43,306 nt of DNA from Sulfurimonas sp. SAG-AH-194-I05 (lineage in GTDB: Bacteria > Campylobacterota > Campylobacteria > Campylobacterales > Sulfurimonadaceae). The notes beneath the pieces were generated by a model. That model did not search any database. It saw only the letters and a program-made list of their open reading frames with translations, and was not told where the DNA came from. Shown here piece by piece: positions 37,408 to 43,306 of this stretch. The stretch is from positions 1-43,306 of the forward strand of contig NZ_JAEMVA010000011.1 of NCBI RefSeq assembly GCF_029215955.1, given 5' to 3'. Both the position numbers and the translations under genes were made by a program. Every line of letters begins with the position of its first letter. The first letter of the stretch is position 1.

Positions 37408-37875
37408 ATGTCATTTAACTTAGTTCTTGTTCATCCTCAGATTCCAAATAACACAGGTGCAATAGGGAGACTTTGCGTAAATGCTGGAGCTTCACTTCAT
37501 TTAATTAAACCTATTGGTTTTGATATTGATGAGAAAGCTGTACGTAGAGCAGGACTTGATTATTGGGATAAGCTTGATTTGCATGTTTGGGAAAATATTG
37601 AAGAATTTTTTGAAAATAATGACATTAAAGATAATGCATATTTTGCAACTACTAAAACAGATAAACCTTATTTTGAAGCATCTTTTAAAGATGGTGATTT
37701 TATTTTCTTTGGTAGTGAAACAGCAGGTATACCAGAAAATATTTTAAATAAATACAAAAGTCAAAATATCACTATTCCTATGACTGCAAATGGAAGAAGT
37801 TTAAACCTTGCAATTTCTACTGGTATTATACTTTATGATGCAATACGACAAACATATTCTAGCTTTTCAAAGTAA
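37408..37875 (+). CDS. trmL: tRNA (cytidine/uridine-34 2'-O)-methyltransferase TrmL
   Basis: This 155-residue SPOUT methyltransferase of the YibK type methylates the ribose of the wobble base in certain leucine tRNAs. Motifs: VHPQIPNNTGAIGRLC, FGSETAGIPE and the knot segment IPMTANGRSLNLAISTGIILYDA. The length is typical. It follows purU by 10 bases with an AAAGG ribosome site. Confidence 0.94.
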   Translation: MSFNLVLVHPQIPNNTGAIGRLCVNAGASLHLIKPIGFDIDEKAVRRAGLDYWDKLDLHVWENIEEFFENNDIKDNAYFATTKTDKPYFEASFKDGDFIFFGSETAGIPENILNKYKSQNITIPMTANGRSLNLAISTGIILYDAIRQTYSSFSK

Positions 37876-37881
37876 AATAAA

Positions 37882-37992
37882 ATGATTTCTATTTTAAATA
37901 CAGCAATGCTTATTCTCTTCGTGCTCTTTATGGTTTTTGTTCTTGGTGGTTACCACAGAACAAAATATAAGCAAAGAAAAGATGATACATAA
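37882..37992 (+). CDS. 36-residue single-pass membrane peptide
   Basis: An ATG six bases after the trmL stop opens a 36-codon frame with one hydrophobic helix (AMLILFVLFMVFVLGG) and a short basic tail (YHRTKYKQRKDDT). This would place the tail in the cytoplasm. Composition and position look like a real small gene, but there is no strong ribosome site and the function is unknown. Confidence 0.5.
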   Translation: MISILNTAMLILFVLFMVFVLGGYHRTKYKQRKDDT

Positions 37993-38004
37993 AGAATACT
38001 TTAT

Positions 38005-38088
38005 TTAAAATAGCTTTTTTGCTAACTTTTCTATACTGTTTTCGAACCTTCTAAAGAGACTTTCTGCATTTTTAATAACGATAGACAT
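38005..38088 (-). CDS. 27-residue amphipathic peptide ORF
   Basis: ATG at 38088 follows AAAGGA by seven bases and reads MSIVIKNAESLFRRFENSIE and then KLAKKLF. Hydrophobic residues recur every three or four positions, giving a cationic amphipathic helix. It is divergent from the S24 repressor gene and convergent with the 36-residue peptide. It could be a small membrane-active peptide or a chance ORF. Confidence 0.35.
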   Translation of the reverse strand: MSIVIKNAESLFRRFENSIEKLAKKLF

Positions 38089-38156
38089 ACTAAATCCTTT
38101 TCTTAAACTGACAAATACTACACAAATATCAATATTTATAATAAAAATATGACAAA

Positions 38157-38185
38157 TTGAAATGAAAACTTTGACTTTATTTCAA
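38157..38185 (+). promoter_or_regulatory. Inverted repeat overlapping the repressor promoter (candidate operator)
   Basis: TTGAAAT (38157-38163) and ATTTCAA (38179-38185) are perfect inverted arms 15 bases apart, and the -35 box lies between them. A dimeric HTH repressor bound here would block the promoter, so autoregulation by the adjacent S24 protein is likely. Confidence 0.5.
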
Positions 38186-38199
38186 AAATACATTATAAT
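38171..38199 (+). promoter_or_regulatory. Near-consensus sigma-70 promoter of the S24 repressor
   Basis: TTGACT at 38171-38176 and TATAAT at 38194-38199 are separated by exactly 17 bases. This is the best -35/-10 pair seen in the window. The ATG at 38230 follows an AAAAGGA ribosome site. Confidence 0.8.
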
Positions 38200-38229
38200 T
38201 TCTAATATAAAGAAAAAAAAGGATGTCTA

Positions 38230-38889
38230 ATGAATGCTTTTAATGCAATAGTAGAAGAGATAAAAAGTATAATATCGAGTGACTTTAGTGGAAAGAAAAT
38301 ATTTGATAAAGATGTTGCTGACACCTTAGGAATATCACAAATGAATTTTGCAACGATGAAAAGAAGAGATAAAATCCCTTATCTAGAACTTCTTGACTTT
38401 TGTGCTACAAAATCTATTTCAATTAACTGGTTACTTTATGGTCAGTCACCAGAGAGTCTTGTAGAAGCTACAAATAAGTTTTTTATGGTTAAGTACTTTA
38501 ATGATGTCCACGCCTCTGCTGGTGGAGGGTCTGATACTGAATCTGAATCTGTTGAAGAACTGGAAATGCCAGAGCAGTTTGTTATGATGCTTGGCGGAGA
38601 GAGAGAATTAAAATACATTGAAGCAGTGAATGTTTCAGGCGATTCGATGGAACCTACTTTTTCTTATAATGATATCGTATTTATTAACAGAAGTAAGACT
38701 GATCTTCAAAGAGGTGGTATTTTCACAATTCGAACAGAATCTGGTCTTTTTATAAAAAGAGTTCAAAAAAGAATTGATGGAAAAGTGGATATAATATCTG
38801 ATAATAAAGTATATACAACACAAACACTTGACCCTAATGAAATAGAAGTAATTGGCAGGGTTGTAAGTCGTTTTGGTGATGTTGATTAA
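38230..38889 (+). CDS. S24-family (LexA/CI-like) HTH repressor
   Basis: This 219-residue protein has an N-terminal CI-type HTH (DKDVADTLGISQMNFATMKRRDKIPY). A linker holds an Ala-Gly cleavage site (A97-G98 in SAGGG). The C-terminal S24 peptidase domain has nucleophile S139 (VSGDSMEPT) and K176 (LFIKRVQ). Such proteins repress genes until self-cleavage or an inducing signal, as in the SOS response or phage control. No other phage genes are nearby. It is 9 bases upstream of a cell-wall hydrolase lipoprotein gene. Confidence 0.9.
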   Translation: MNAFNAIVEEIKSIISSDFSGKKIFDKDVADTLGISQMNFATMKRRDKIPYLELLDFCATKSISINWLLYGQSPESLVEATNKFFMVKYFNDVHASAGGGSDTESESVEELEMPEQFVMMLGGERELKYIEAVNVSGDSMEPTFSYNDIVFINRSKTDLQRGGIFTIRTESGLFIKRVQKRIDGKVDIISDNKVYTTQTLDPNEIEVIGRVVSRFGDVD

Positions 38890-38898
38890 AGGAAAGCA

Positions 38899-40248
38899 GT
38901 GAAATATACATCTCTTGTTTTAGTAAGTTTTTTACTCACGGGATGTATGTCCCCTACACTACAACACAATGTAGAAAGAACGCATGAGGCAATAAAAAAG
39001 AAAAAAAAATCATACAGTACTACACCTGATGACTTACAAACATTTCCACAGAATGTGAAAGAGTATACAAAAAATATTCATACTGATAGCTTATATACTA
39101 TTCAAAATAATTATGAAAAATCTTACTTTCGCATGTGGAATATAACCAAGCCAAAGGCAACGCTTGAAGATATAAAATGGCCTTTTTATATTTACCACGA
39201 GAACAATAGTTATGGAGAAAATTTACTTCCACGAGATGAAAGATTTTTTAATACTATGTATAAAAAATCAAATTTTGATGCTTATTTAACAATAAATAAA
39301 AAAGCATTAACATTAAAGCATGTGAATTTAAGAGCTATGCCTACTATGAAACCGATTTTAAGAGATCCTAAAATTGCTGGAGAAGGCTTTCCTTTTGATT
39401 ATTTACAAAACAGTTCTGTTAATGCAAATGTTCCATTATTTGTTTCTCATTATTCAAAAGACAAGCAATGGGTTTTTGTTTTTACTAGTTTTACACATGG
39501 TTGGCTTAAAAGTGATTCGATTGTTTTAATTAAAAATAAACATGCAAAAAAATGGAAAAATGCAGAACAAATATTTATTACAAAAGAAGGTGTTCCTCTT
39601 TACACAAAAAAAGGAAAAGCACTTTTTGACACGAAAATTGGTATGATGTTTGCACTTGTGAAAGAAGATGAAAACTTTTTTACGGTTCTTAGTATTTCAT
39701 CATATAAAAATCAATACCCAATGTTTAATACCTCAAAAATACCTAAAAATATTGCAAGTAAGACTGCATTGCGATTAAATACTAAAAATTTAAATACAAT
39801 TATAAGTGAAATAGTAGATTCAAAATATGGCTGGGGAGGTATGTTTGAACAACGTGATTGTTCATCAACATTAATGGATCTCTATACTCCTTTTGGTATT
39901 TGGTTACCTAGAAATTCATCTAATCAAGCTAAAGTTGGTCAAGTAACTGATTTAAGTAACTTTAATGATGAGGAAAAAGAGAAATATATAAAAGAAAATG
40001 CTATTGCTTTTGAAACATTTCTTTACAAAAGAGGGCATATAGTTTTATATACAGGAATTTATAATAATGAAATCACAATTTTACAAAATGTATGGGGTAT
40101 TAGAACCATAAAAAATACTATTGAAGGTCGTTATATAATAGGTAAAGTTGTTTTTAGTAGTTTAAAGTTTGGAAAGAATATAGAAAATTATAATAAGAAA
40201 AAAGAATTATTACATACTATTACTAGCATGAATATTATTACTAGATAA
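38899..40248 (+). CDS. NlpC/P60-type cell-wall hydrolase lipoprotein with SH3-like domains
   Basis: This 449-residue protein starts at GTG after AAAGGA. It has a lipoprotein signal (LVSFLLTGC, Cys at about 16). An N-terminal stabilising region and SH3-like segments follow (LTLKHVNLRAMPTMKPI; EQIFITKEGVPLYTKKGK). An NlpC/P60 domain carries the catalytic Cys in QRDCSSTLMDL and His in KRGHIVLYTG. It should cut peptide bonds in peptidoglycan. This layout matches the SH3/NLPC_P60 proteins of Campylobacterota. It probably shares the repressor's promoter. Confidence 0.85.
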   Translation: MKYTSLVLVSFLLTGCMSPTLQHNVERTHEAIKKKKKSYSTTPDDLQTFPQNVKEYTKNIHTDSLYTIQNNYEKSYFRMWNITKPKATLEDIKWPFYIYHENNSYGENLLPRDERFFNTMYKKSNFDAYLTINKKALTLKHVNLRAMPTMKPILRDPKIAGEGFPFDYLQNSSVNANVPLFVSHYSKDKQWVFVFTSFTHGWLKSDSIVLIKNKHAKKWKNAEQIFITKEGVPLYTKKGKALFDTKIGMMFALVKEDENFFTVLSISSYKNQYPMFNTSKIPKNIASKTALRLNTKNLNTIISEIVDSKYGWGGMFEQRDCSSTLMDLYTPFGIWLPRNSSNQAKVGQVTDLSNFNDEEKEKYIKENAIAFETFLYKRGHIVLYTGIYNNEITILQNVWGIRTIKNTIEGRYIIGKVVFSSLKFGKNIENYNKKKELLHTITSMNIITR

Positions 40249-40251
40249 AAG

Positions 40252-40557
40252 CTATGCTTTTATATCTAGTAATGATCCGAGCATTTCATCTTGAACTTTT
40301 ATAGTATTCACATTTACAGCCACTGCATCTTCTGCGACTATTTGGTCTGTGAGTTCTTTTGCTAAATCTGTTTGACTACGCTGTAGTCCGTTATTGTCGC
40401 TTTTTCTAGTATTAGCAGTCACGGAATTACCCGTGTTAGATATTTTTGTATCTTTTGGAACAAAGCCATCGGTAGTAACATTTGCAATATTATTGGCACC
40501 GGTATTTAGCATTGTTTGCTGGGCTTGTATAGATGAAATATTACTTGATATACTCAT
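40252..40557 (-). CDS. Short flagellar rod/hook-like protein
   Basis: This 101-residue protein has the rod-type N-terminus (QAQQTMLNTGANNIANVTTDGFVPKDT) and a C-terminal helix (LAKELTDQIVAEDAVAVNVNTIKVQDEMLGSLLDI) like FlgC and its relatives. The central domain is missing, giving a protein shorter than FlgB or FlgC. It stands alone, with AAGGAGG before the ATG. It probably joins the flagellar axial structure; which FlgB/FlgC/FlgE position it fills is unclear. Confidence 0.75.
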   Translation of the reverse strand: MSISSNISSIQAQQTMLNTGANNIANVTTDGFVPKDTKISNTGNSVTANTRKSDNNGLQRSQTDLAKELTDQIVAEDAVAVNVNTIKVQDEMLGSLLDIKA

Positions 40558-40580
40558 AAAAACCTCCTTGACTTTTACCT

Positions 40581-40586
40581 ATTATA
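40581..40586 (-). promoter_or_regulatory. Candidate -10 box for the short rod-like gene
   Basis: TATAAT on the minus strand, 23 bases before the ATG at 40557. No GG-N10-GC sigma-54 motif is seen here, unlike the flgF-like gene, and no clear sigma-28 motif. Confidence 0.45.
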
Positions 40587-40622
40587 GTAGTAATTAGATA
40601 AAAGTAAGATTATATATTTAAC

Positions 40623-41822
40623 TTAGTGCAAATCAGCGTTGAGTTTAATTTCTCTTGTTGAACGAGAGGCTGTGATTTCACCTGTCATAGAGTTTTGTCT
40701 AAAGTGAAGACCACTAAAGTTAGCAAGTTGTTTTCCTTTGAAAACTTCACCTGCCATATTTGCATTTGTATTGACTTTCATAATTTTTTCTAATTCTTCT
40801 GGGTAAATACCAATTTTAGTTCCTTCTAAAATAGCAAGACCTGCATCGATAATACAAGCATCACCTAGTGGAATTCCACATGTAGAGTTTGCACCAAGAA
40901 GACAGTTTTTACCAACCGAAATAGGATTGCCATCTGTTCCGCTTAGAACTCCAAGAATAGAAGCACCACCTCCAACGTCTGAGCCATCACCAACGATTGC
41001 AGAAGAAGAAATACGTCCTTCAACCATCACTGAACCTGTTGTTCCAGCATTAAAGTTAATGTATGAAGCACCTGGCATTACTGTTGTTCCAGCAGCTAGT
41101 TGTGCTCCAAATCTTACTTTTGAAGTGTCTAAAATACGTGTATTGTCTTGTGGAATTATATGCTGTAAGAATCTTGGAAATTTATCTACAAAATCAATAT
41201 GTGGGTATTCATTTGCTAATTTTAATTCAATTTCAAATTCTCTTAAATAATCTAACTCGATTGGTTGTCCGTTTGACCATGCAACATTTGGTAGTGCACC
41301 AAATGCACCATTTAAGTTAATCTCACGAAGTGACACTTTTGCTTGAGAAATTGCATAAAGTTTGAGGTAGGCAGCTTCTAAGCTTTGCACGGGTGCATCT
41401 TCAAAAATAAAAGTAACTTTAAACTCACCGTAGATACTACCAGTACTTACCATTTGTGCATAGAGTGAAGATACTACTTGAATGTTTTTATGCGCATCAC
41501 CATGTGCCTCATCAGAGTAAGGCGTAAATGCATTTAAACATGATTTTAAAAATGTAACATTTACATTATAAGTAACTTCACTTTGTGTGAAGTCTATTTC
41601 AATGCCTTGTTCTTGTAATGCTTTCATAAAAATAGCAGCAGAACCAAAGTTTTCATCCCAGTTAATTACAGGGTATGTTGCTTGTAGCGACTTGTCTACA
41701 TTTAATTGACCTAGGTCCACTCTCGATATTCCAAATGCCAATGGATCTCTATATCCTACTGTTCTTGATTTTATATCTTCTATTAATGCTTTAAAAGCAT
41801 CTGTTGTCTCAATAGTTTGCAT
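40623..41822 (-). CDS. dapD: Tetrahydrodipicolinate N-succinyltransferase
   Basis: This 399-residue enzyme acts in the succinylase branch of lysine and diaminopimelate synthesis. The C-terminal half is a left-handed beta-helix of hexapeptide turns (VRFGAQLAAGTTVMPGASYINFNAG, then SSAIVGDGSDVGGGASILG). The N-terminal part is long, typical of the Campylobacter/actinobacterial DapD class and not the roughly 270-residue E. coli type. It has its own promoter region upstream. Confidence 0.93.
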   Translation of the reverse strand: MQTIETTDAFKALIEDIKSRTVGYRDPLAFGISRVDLGQLNVDKSLQATYPVINWDENFGSAAIFMKALQEQGIEIDFTQSEVTYNVNVTFLKSCLNAFTPYSDEAHGDAHKNIQVVSSLYAQMVSTGSIYGEFKVTFIFEDAPVQSLEAAYLKLYAISQAKVSLREINLNGAFGALPNVAWSNGQPIELDYLREFEIELKLANEYPHIDFVDKFPRFLQHIIPQDNTRILDTSKVRFGAQLAAGTTVMPGASYINFNAGTTGSVMVEGRISSSAIVGDGSDVGGGASILGVLSGTDGNPISVGKNCLLGANSTCGIPLGDACIIDAGLAILEGTKIGIYPEELEKIMKVNTNANMAGEVFKGKQLANFSGLHFRQNSMTGEITASRSTREIKLNADLH

Positions 41823-41852
41823 TGTATTCTCACTTAAGTAATTTGTTACGCG

Positions 41853-41858
41853 ATTATA
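41853..41858 (-). promoter_or_regulatory. dapD: Candidate -10 box for dapD
   Basis: TATAAT on the minus strand, preceded by TTTAAG and 31 bases before the dapD ATG. It lies between dapD and the ribbon-helix-helix-like gene; no terminator is obvious between them. Confidence 0.5.
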
Positions 41859-41869
41859 CTTAAATACTA

Positions 41870-42061
41870 TTAATGAAAAAACTTACCTTGCTTGTCGTTA
41901 TCGAGAGGTTTTCTTTTTTCTTTAGCCAACCATTCTTGTAGTAAGGACTCTATAACCTTACTTAAACTCATTTTATAACGTTGTCTAGCATATTTCATAG
42001 AATCTTCCCATGTGTCTTTATCTATTAATAAGCTACGTGTTATTTCATTTTTTGGCTTCAT
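41870..42061 (-). CDS. Ribbon-helix-helix-like small protein
   Basis: This 63-residue protein starts with a short strand (EITRSLLIDKDTWEDSMKYARQ) and then two helices (MSLSKVIESLLQEWLAKEK), the pattern of RHH/CopG DNA-binding proteins. It is 3 bases downstream of the HTH protein gene on the same strand. It may be a DNA-binding or antitoxin-like partner; no toxin is recognised. Confidence 0.65.
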   Translation of the reverse strand: MKPKNEITRSLLIDKDTWEDSMKYARQRYKMSLSKVIESLLQEWLAKEKRKPLDNDKQGKFFH

Positions 42062-42064
42062 ATA

Positions 42065-42739
42065 TTATGAAGCTTGTAAAAGACACATAAAATCTTTATA
42101 GCTATCGACTATTCTTTGATTTCTCGTACTTTGTGTATAAAATTCTATTGCTTTTTTACCGAGTCTTGGAATTTCATTTTTAACGGCCCAACTACTTACT
42201 GTACCTTCTGGAACTTCAAGTATCTCTGCTAACTGTTTTTGTGTAATACCTAACTCTTTACATACGAGTTTCACTACATTGTCTTTTCTACTTTTAAGTT
42301 TTTTTGCAGGTTTAACGACGTGAAGTTTTTCCATTTTTGGTTTTATGAGAGCTTCTTTTCGTTCTACCTCTTCTTCTTGTGATATTTTGATTTCTTCTTT
42401 AATACTATCATTTTCAAGAGAATCTTCTTCGTTCTCTTGAAGCCATCTCAAAACATCTACTGCATCTAAAATCCAGTCTCGTGTGTTAAGACGTTTTATT
42501 ACTTCTTGTGTGAATTTAAGTACATGCTTATTTGCTGTATCTCTACCTTTAATTTGATAAAGTACTGAAAAAGCTAGTTGCATAGATGCTGGACCATTAT
42601 GACCCCAGTCAAATCCTTTACTTGATTTTTCATATAAATCATAACGAAGAGGAAGTTCTACTTCTCCGTATGTGACATACTTGCTACCAAGTAAAGTTTT
42701 GTGTCCTTTAAATGCGTGATTGTTCATATTTAGTGCCAT
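42065..42739 (-). CDS. DUF6166-like protein with C-terminal HTH domain
   Basis: This 224-residue protein has an N-terminal part (residues 15-90) with LPLRYDLYEKSSKGFDWGHNGPASMQLAFSVL. This resembles the DUF6166 domain often seen on plasmids and mobile elements. A charged Glu/Lys-rich linker and an XRE-type HTH follow (LVCKELGITQKQLAEILEVPEGTVSSWAVKNEIP, about 155-190). It is probably a DNA-binding regulator. It starts at ATG 42739, with an alternative Met at 42727. It forms an operon with the RHH-like gene and faces the palindromic intergenic stretch. Confidence 0.72.
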   Translation of the reverse strand: MALNMNNHAFKGHKTLLGSKYVTYGEVELPLRYDLYEKSSKGFDWGHNGPASMQLAFSVLYQIKGRDTANKHVLKFTQEVIKRLNTRDWILDAVDVLRWLQENEEDSLENDSIKEEIKISQEEEVERKEALIKPKMEKLHVVKPAKKLKSRKDNVVKLVCKELGITQKQLAEILEVPEGTVSSWAVKNEIPRLGKKAIEFYTQSTRNQRIVDSYKDFMCLLQAS

Positions 42740-43057
42740 AATAATTCTCTTTATATTTTAAAAATGTATTTTTATTTGTTCTTTTTAATTATTTTACTTT
42801 TATTATTAAAATATATATATGAATATAAATTTATTTTCTAAAAGTAGCAATAATCAAACTAAGTTAATAACTTTCCTTGACTAATGTACACTTATATCGG
42901 CAAGAATACTAATTATATTAGTTTTTTTCTTATACAATAGTATTGTAAATATAGAAATATGTGTTTTTATTATTTGATTAGTCAAACTCATGAATCTTTC
43001 ATTAAAGTTTTTGATAAATTATTGTATTATTTCTTAAATAAATTGAAGGGCATTATT
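42740..43057. other. AT-rich intergenic stretch with several perfect palindromes
   Basis: This 318-base gap lies between two divergent genes and no gene was seen in it. It holds TTGACTAAT at 42877 and its inverted copy ATTAGTCAA at 42977, ACTAAT-TAT-ATTAGT at 42908-42922, and TACAATA-G-TATTGTA at 42933-42947. It must hold promoters for both flanking genes; no strong -35/-10 pair stands out. Confidence 0.7.
42877..42985. repeat. Cluster of ACTAAT half-sites and palindromes (candidate operators)
   Basis: Four ACTAAT/ATTAGT half-sites occur within 109 bases: 42880-42885, 42908-42913, 42917-42922 and 42977-42982. The middle two form a perfect palindrome, and a separate 15-base palindrome is centred on 42940. 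The arrangement suggests binding sites for dimeric regulators such as the adjacent HTH and RHH-like proteins. Confidence 0.5.
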
Positions 43058-43306
43058 ATGGCTAAATCTCAAGCAGAGAAACTAGAAGAGTTACTTACCA
43101 AAAGCGTCATACCAGACTTAGAAGAAAGACTAGATGAAATCTTTGAAGAGATTGCAGACAACAAAGAAGCAAGCGAGGATGCTAAAGAAGAGATAGAAGA
43201 GCTTCGTGAATTTAAAGCTGATTTACAAGATGTTTTAGATGATATTCAAAGTGGTGATATTGATGAAGACGAATGTAAAGAATTAATCGATGATATTTTA
43301 GAAGCA
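43058..43306 (+). CDS. Acidic coiled-coil protein, partial (C-terminus beyond window)
   Basis: ATG 43058 follows GAAGGG and opens 83 codons with no stop before the window edge. The product is strongly acidic and helical (EKLEELLTKSVIPDLEERLDEIFEEIADNK, then EEIEELREFKADLQDVLDDI). No domain is recognised. It is divergent from the HTH gene across the palindromic stretch. Confidence 0.6.
   Translation, partial: MAKSQAEKLEELLTKSVIPDLEERLDEIFEEIADNKEASEDAKEEIEELREFKADLQDVLDDIQSGDIDEDECKELIDDILEA

Noticed and set aside
42740..43057. A replication origin or attachment site in the right-hand gap
   Set aside because: No DnaA-box array, tRNA gene or integrase was seen; the palindromes alone do not support either call.

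Overview
The window is an AT-rich chromosomal segment that reads as a member of the Campylobacterota, most like Sulfurimonas and its relatives. The case rests on gene content and order: folD next to lepB, a CiaD-like gene directly before purU, a Campylobacter-type dapD, a sigma-54-type flagellar promoter, and many chemosensory proteins with nitrate-sensing or Cache input domains. This is inferred from protein resemblance read by eye; no database search was run. No tRNA, rRNA, insertion sequence or CRISPR array was seen.

Layout. Positions 1-9380 are all on the minus strand. A long gene series runs leftward: folD, lepB, an M50 metalloprotease, rpiB, a small coiled-coil membrane protein, apt, an AAA-type ATPase, a PD-(D/E)XK-like nuclease, trpB and pepA. 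A porin and a c-type cytochrome (cut by the window edge) follow. The ATPase/nuclease pair is translationally coupled into this otherwise housekeeping series and is the best candidate here for an undescribed, possibly defensive, two-gene system. Positions 9444-11918 (plus) hold a monoheme cytochrome, a CitE-like lyase and a dicarboxylate symporter.

Positions 11978-22790 (plus) form a signalling island: a secreted protein built from repeats of about 39 residues, a 1182-residue hybrid kinase with five HAMP-like units, a CheB-CheR fusion, a response regulator-diguanylate cyclase, a NIT-domain chemoreceptor, a stand-alone CheB and a CheR. No CheA or CheW is present. A TonB-like gene (minus), hemL and two small membrane genes (plus), a degenerate PAS/kinase-like gene and rpoD (both minus) follow to 28341. 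Next come flgF-like and flgG (plus) and an arsenic block (arsB, arsC, an ArsP-like permease, a small thioredoxin-like protein), which runs directly into an MltC-like transglycosylase.

Positions 34328-37992 carry leuD, leuB, a TPR-like small protein, a CiaD-like protein, purU, trmL and a 36-residue membrane peptide. An S24-type repressor with a near-consensus promoter follows, together with an NlpC/P60 lipoprotein and a divergent 27-codon ORF. After them come a short flagellar rod-like protein, dapD, and a small pair of DNA-binding-type proteins beside a palindrome-rich stretch. The window ends in a truncated acidic coiled-coil gene.

A cross-cutting point: five genes (the nuclease, rpiB, lepB, folD, dctA-like) are each broken by exactly one apparent extra base in a homopolymer run, and removing it restores a full family-length protein. 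They are annotated here as single genes. The pattern looks more like homopolymer over-calling in the assembly than real gene decay.
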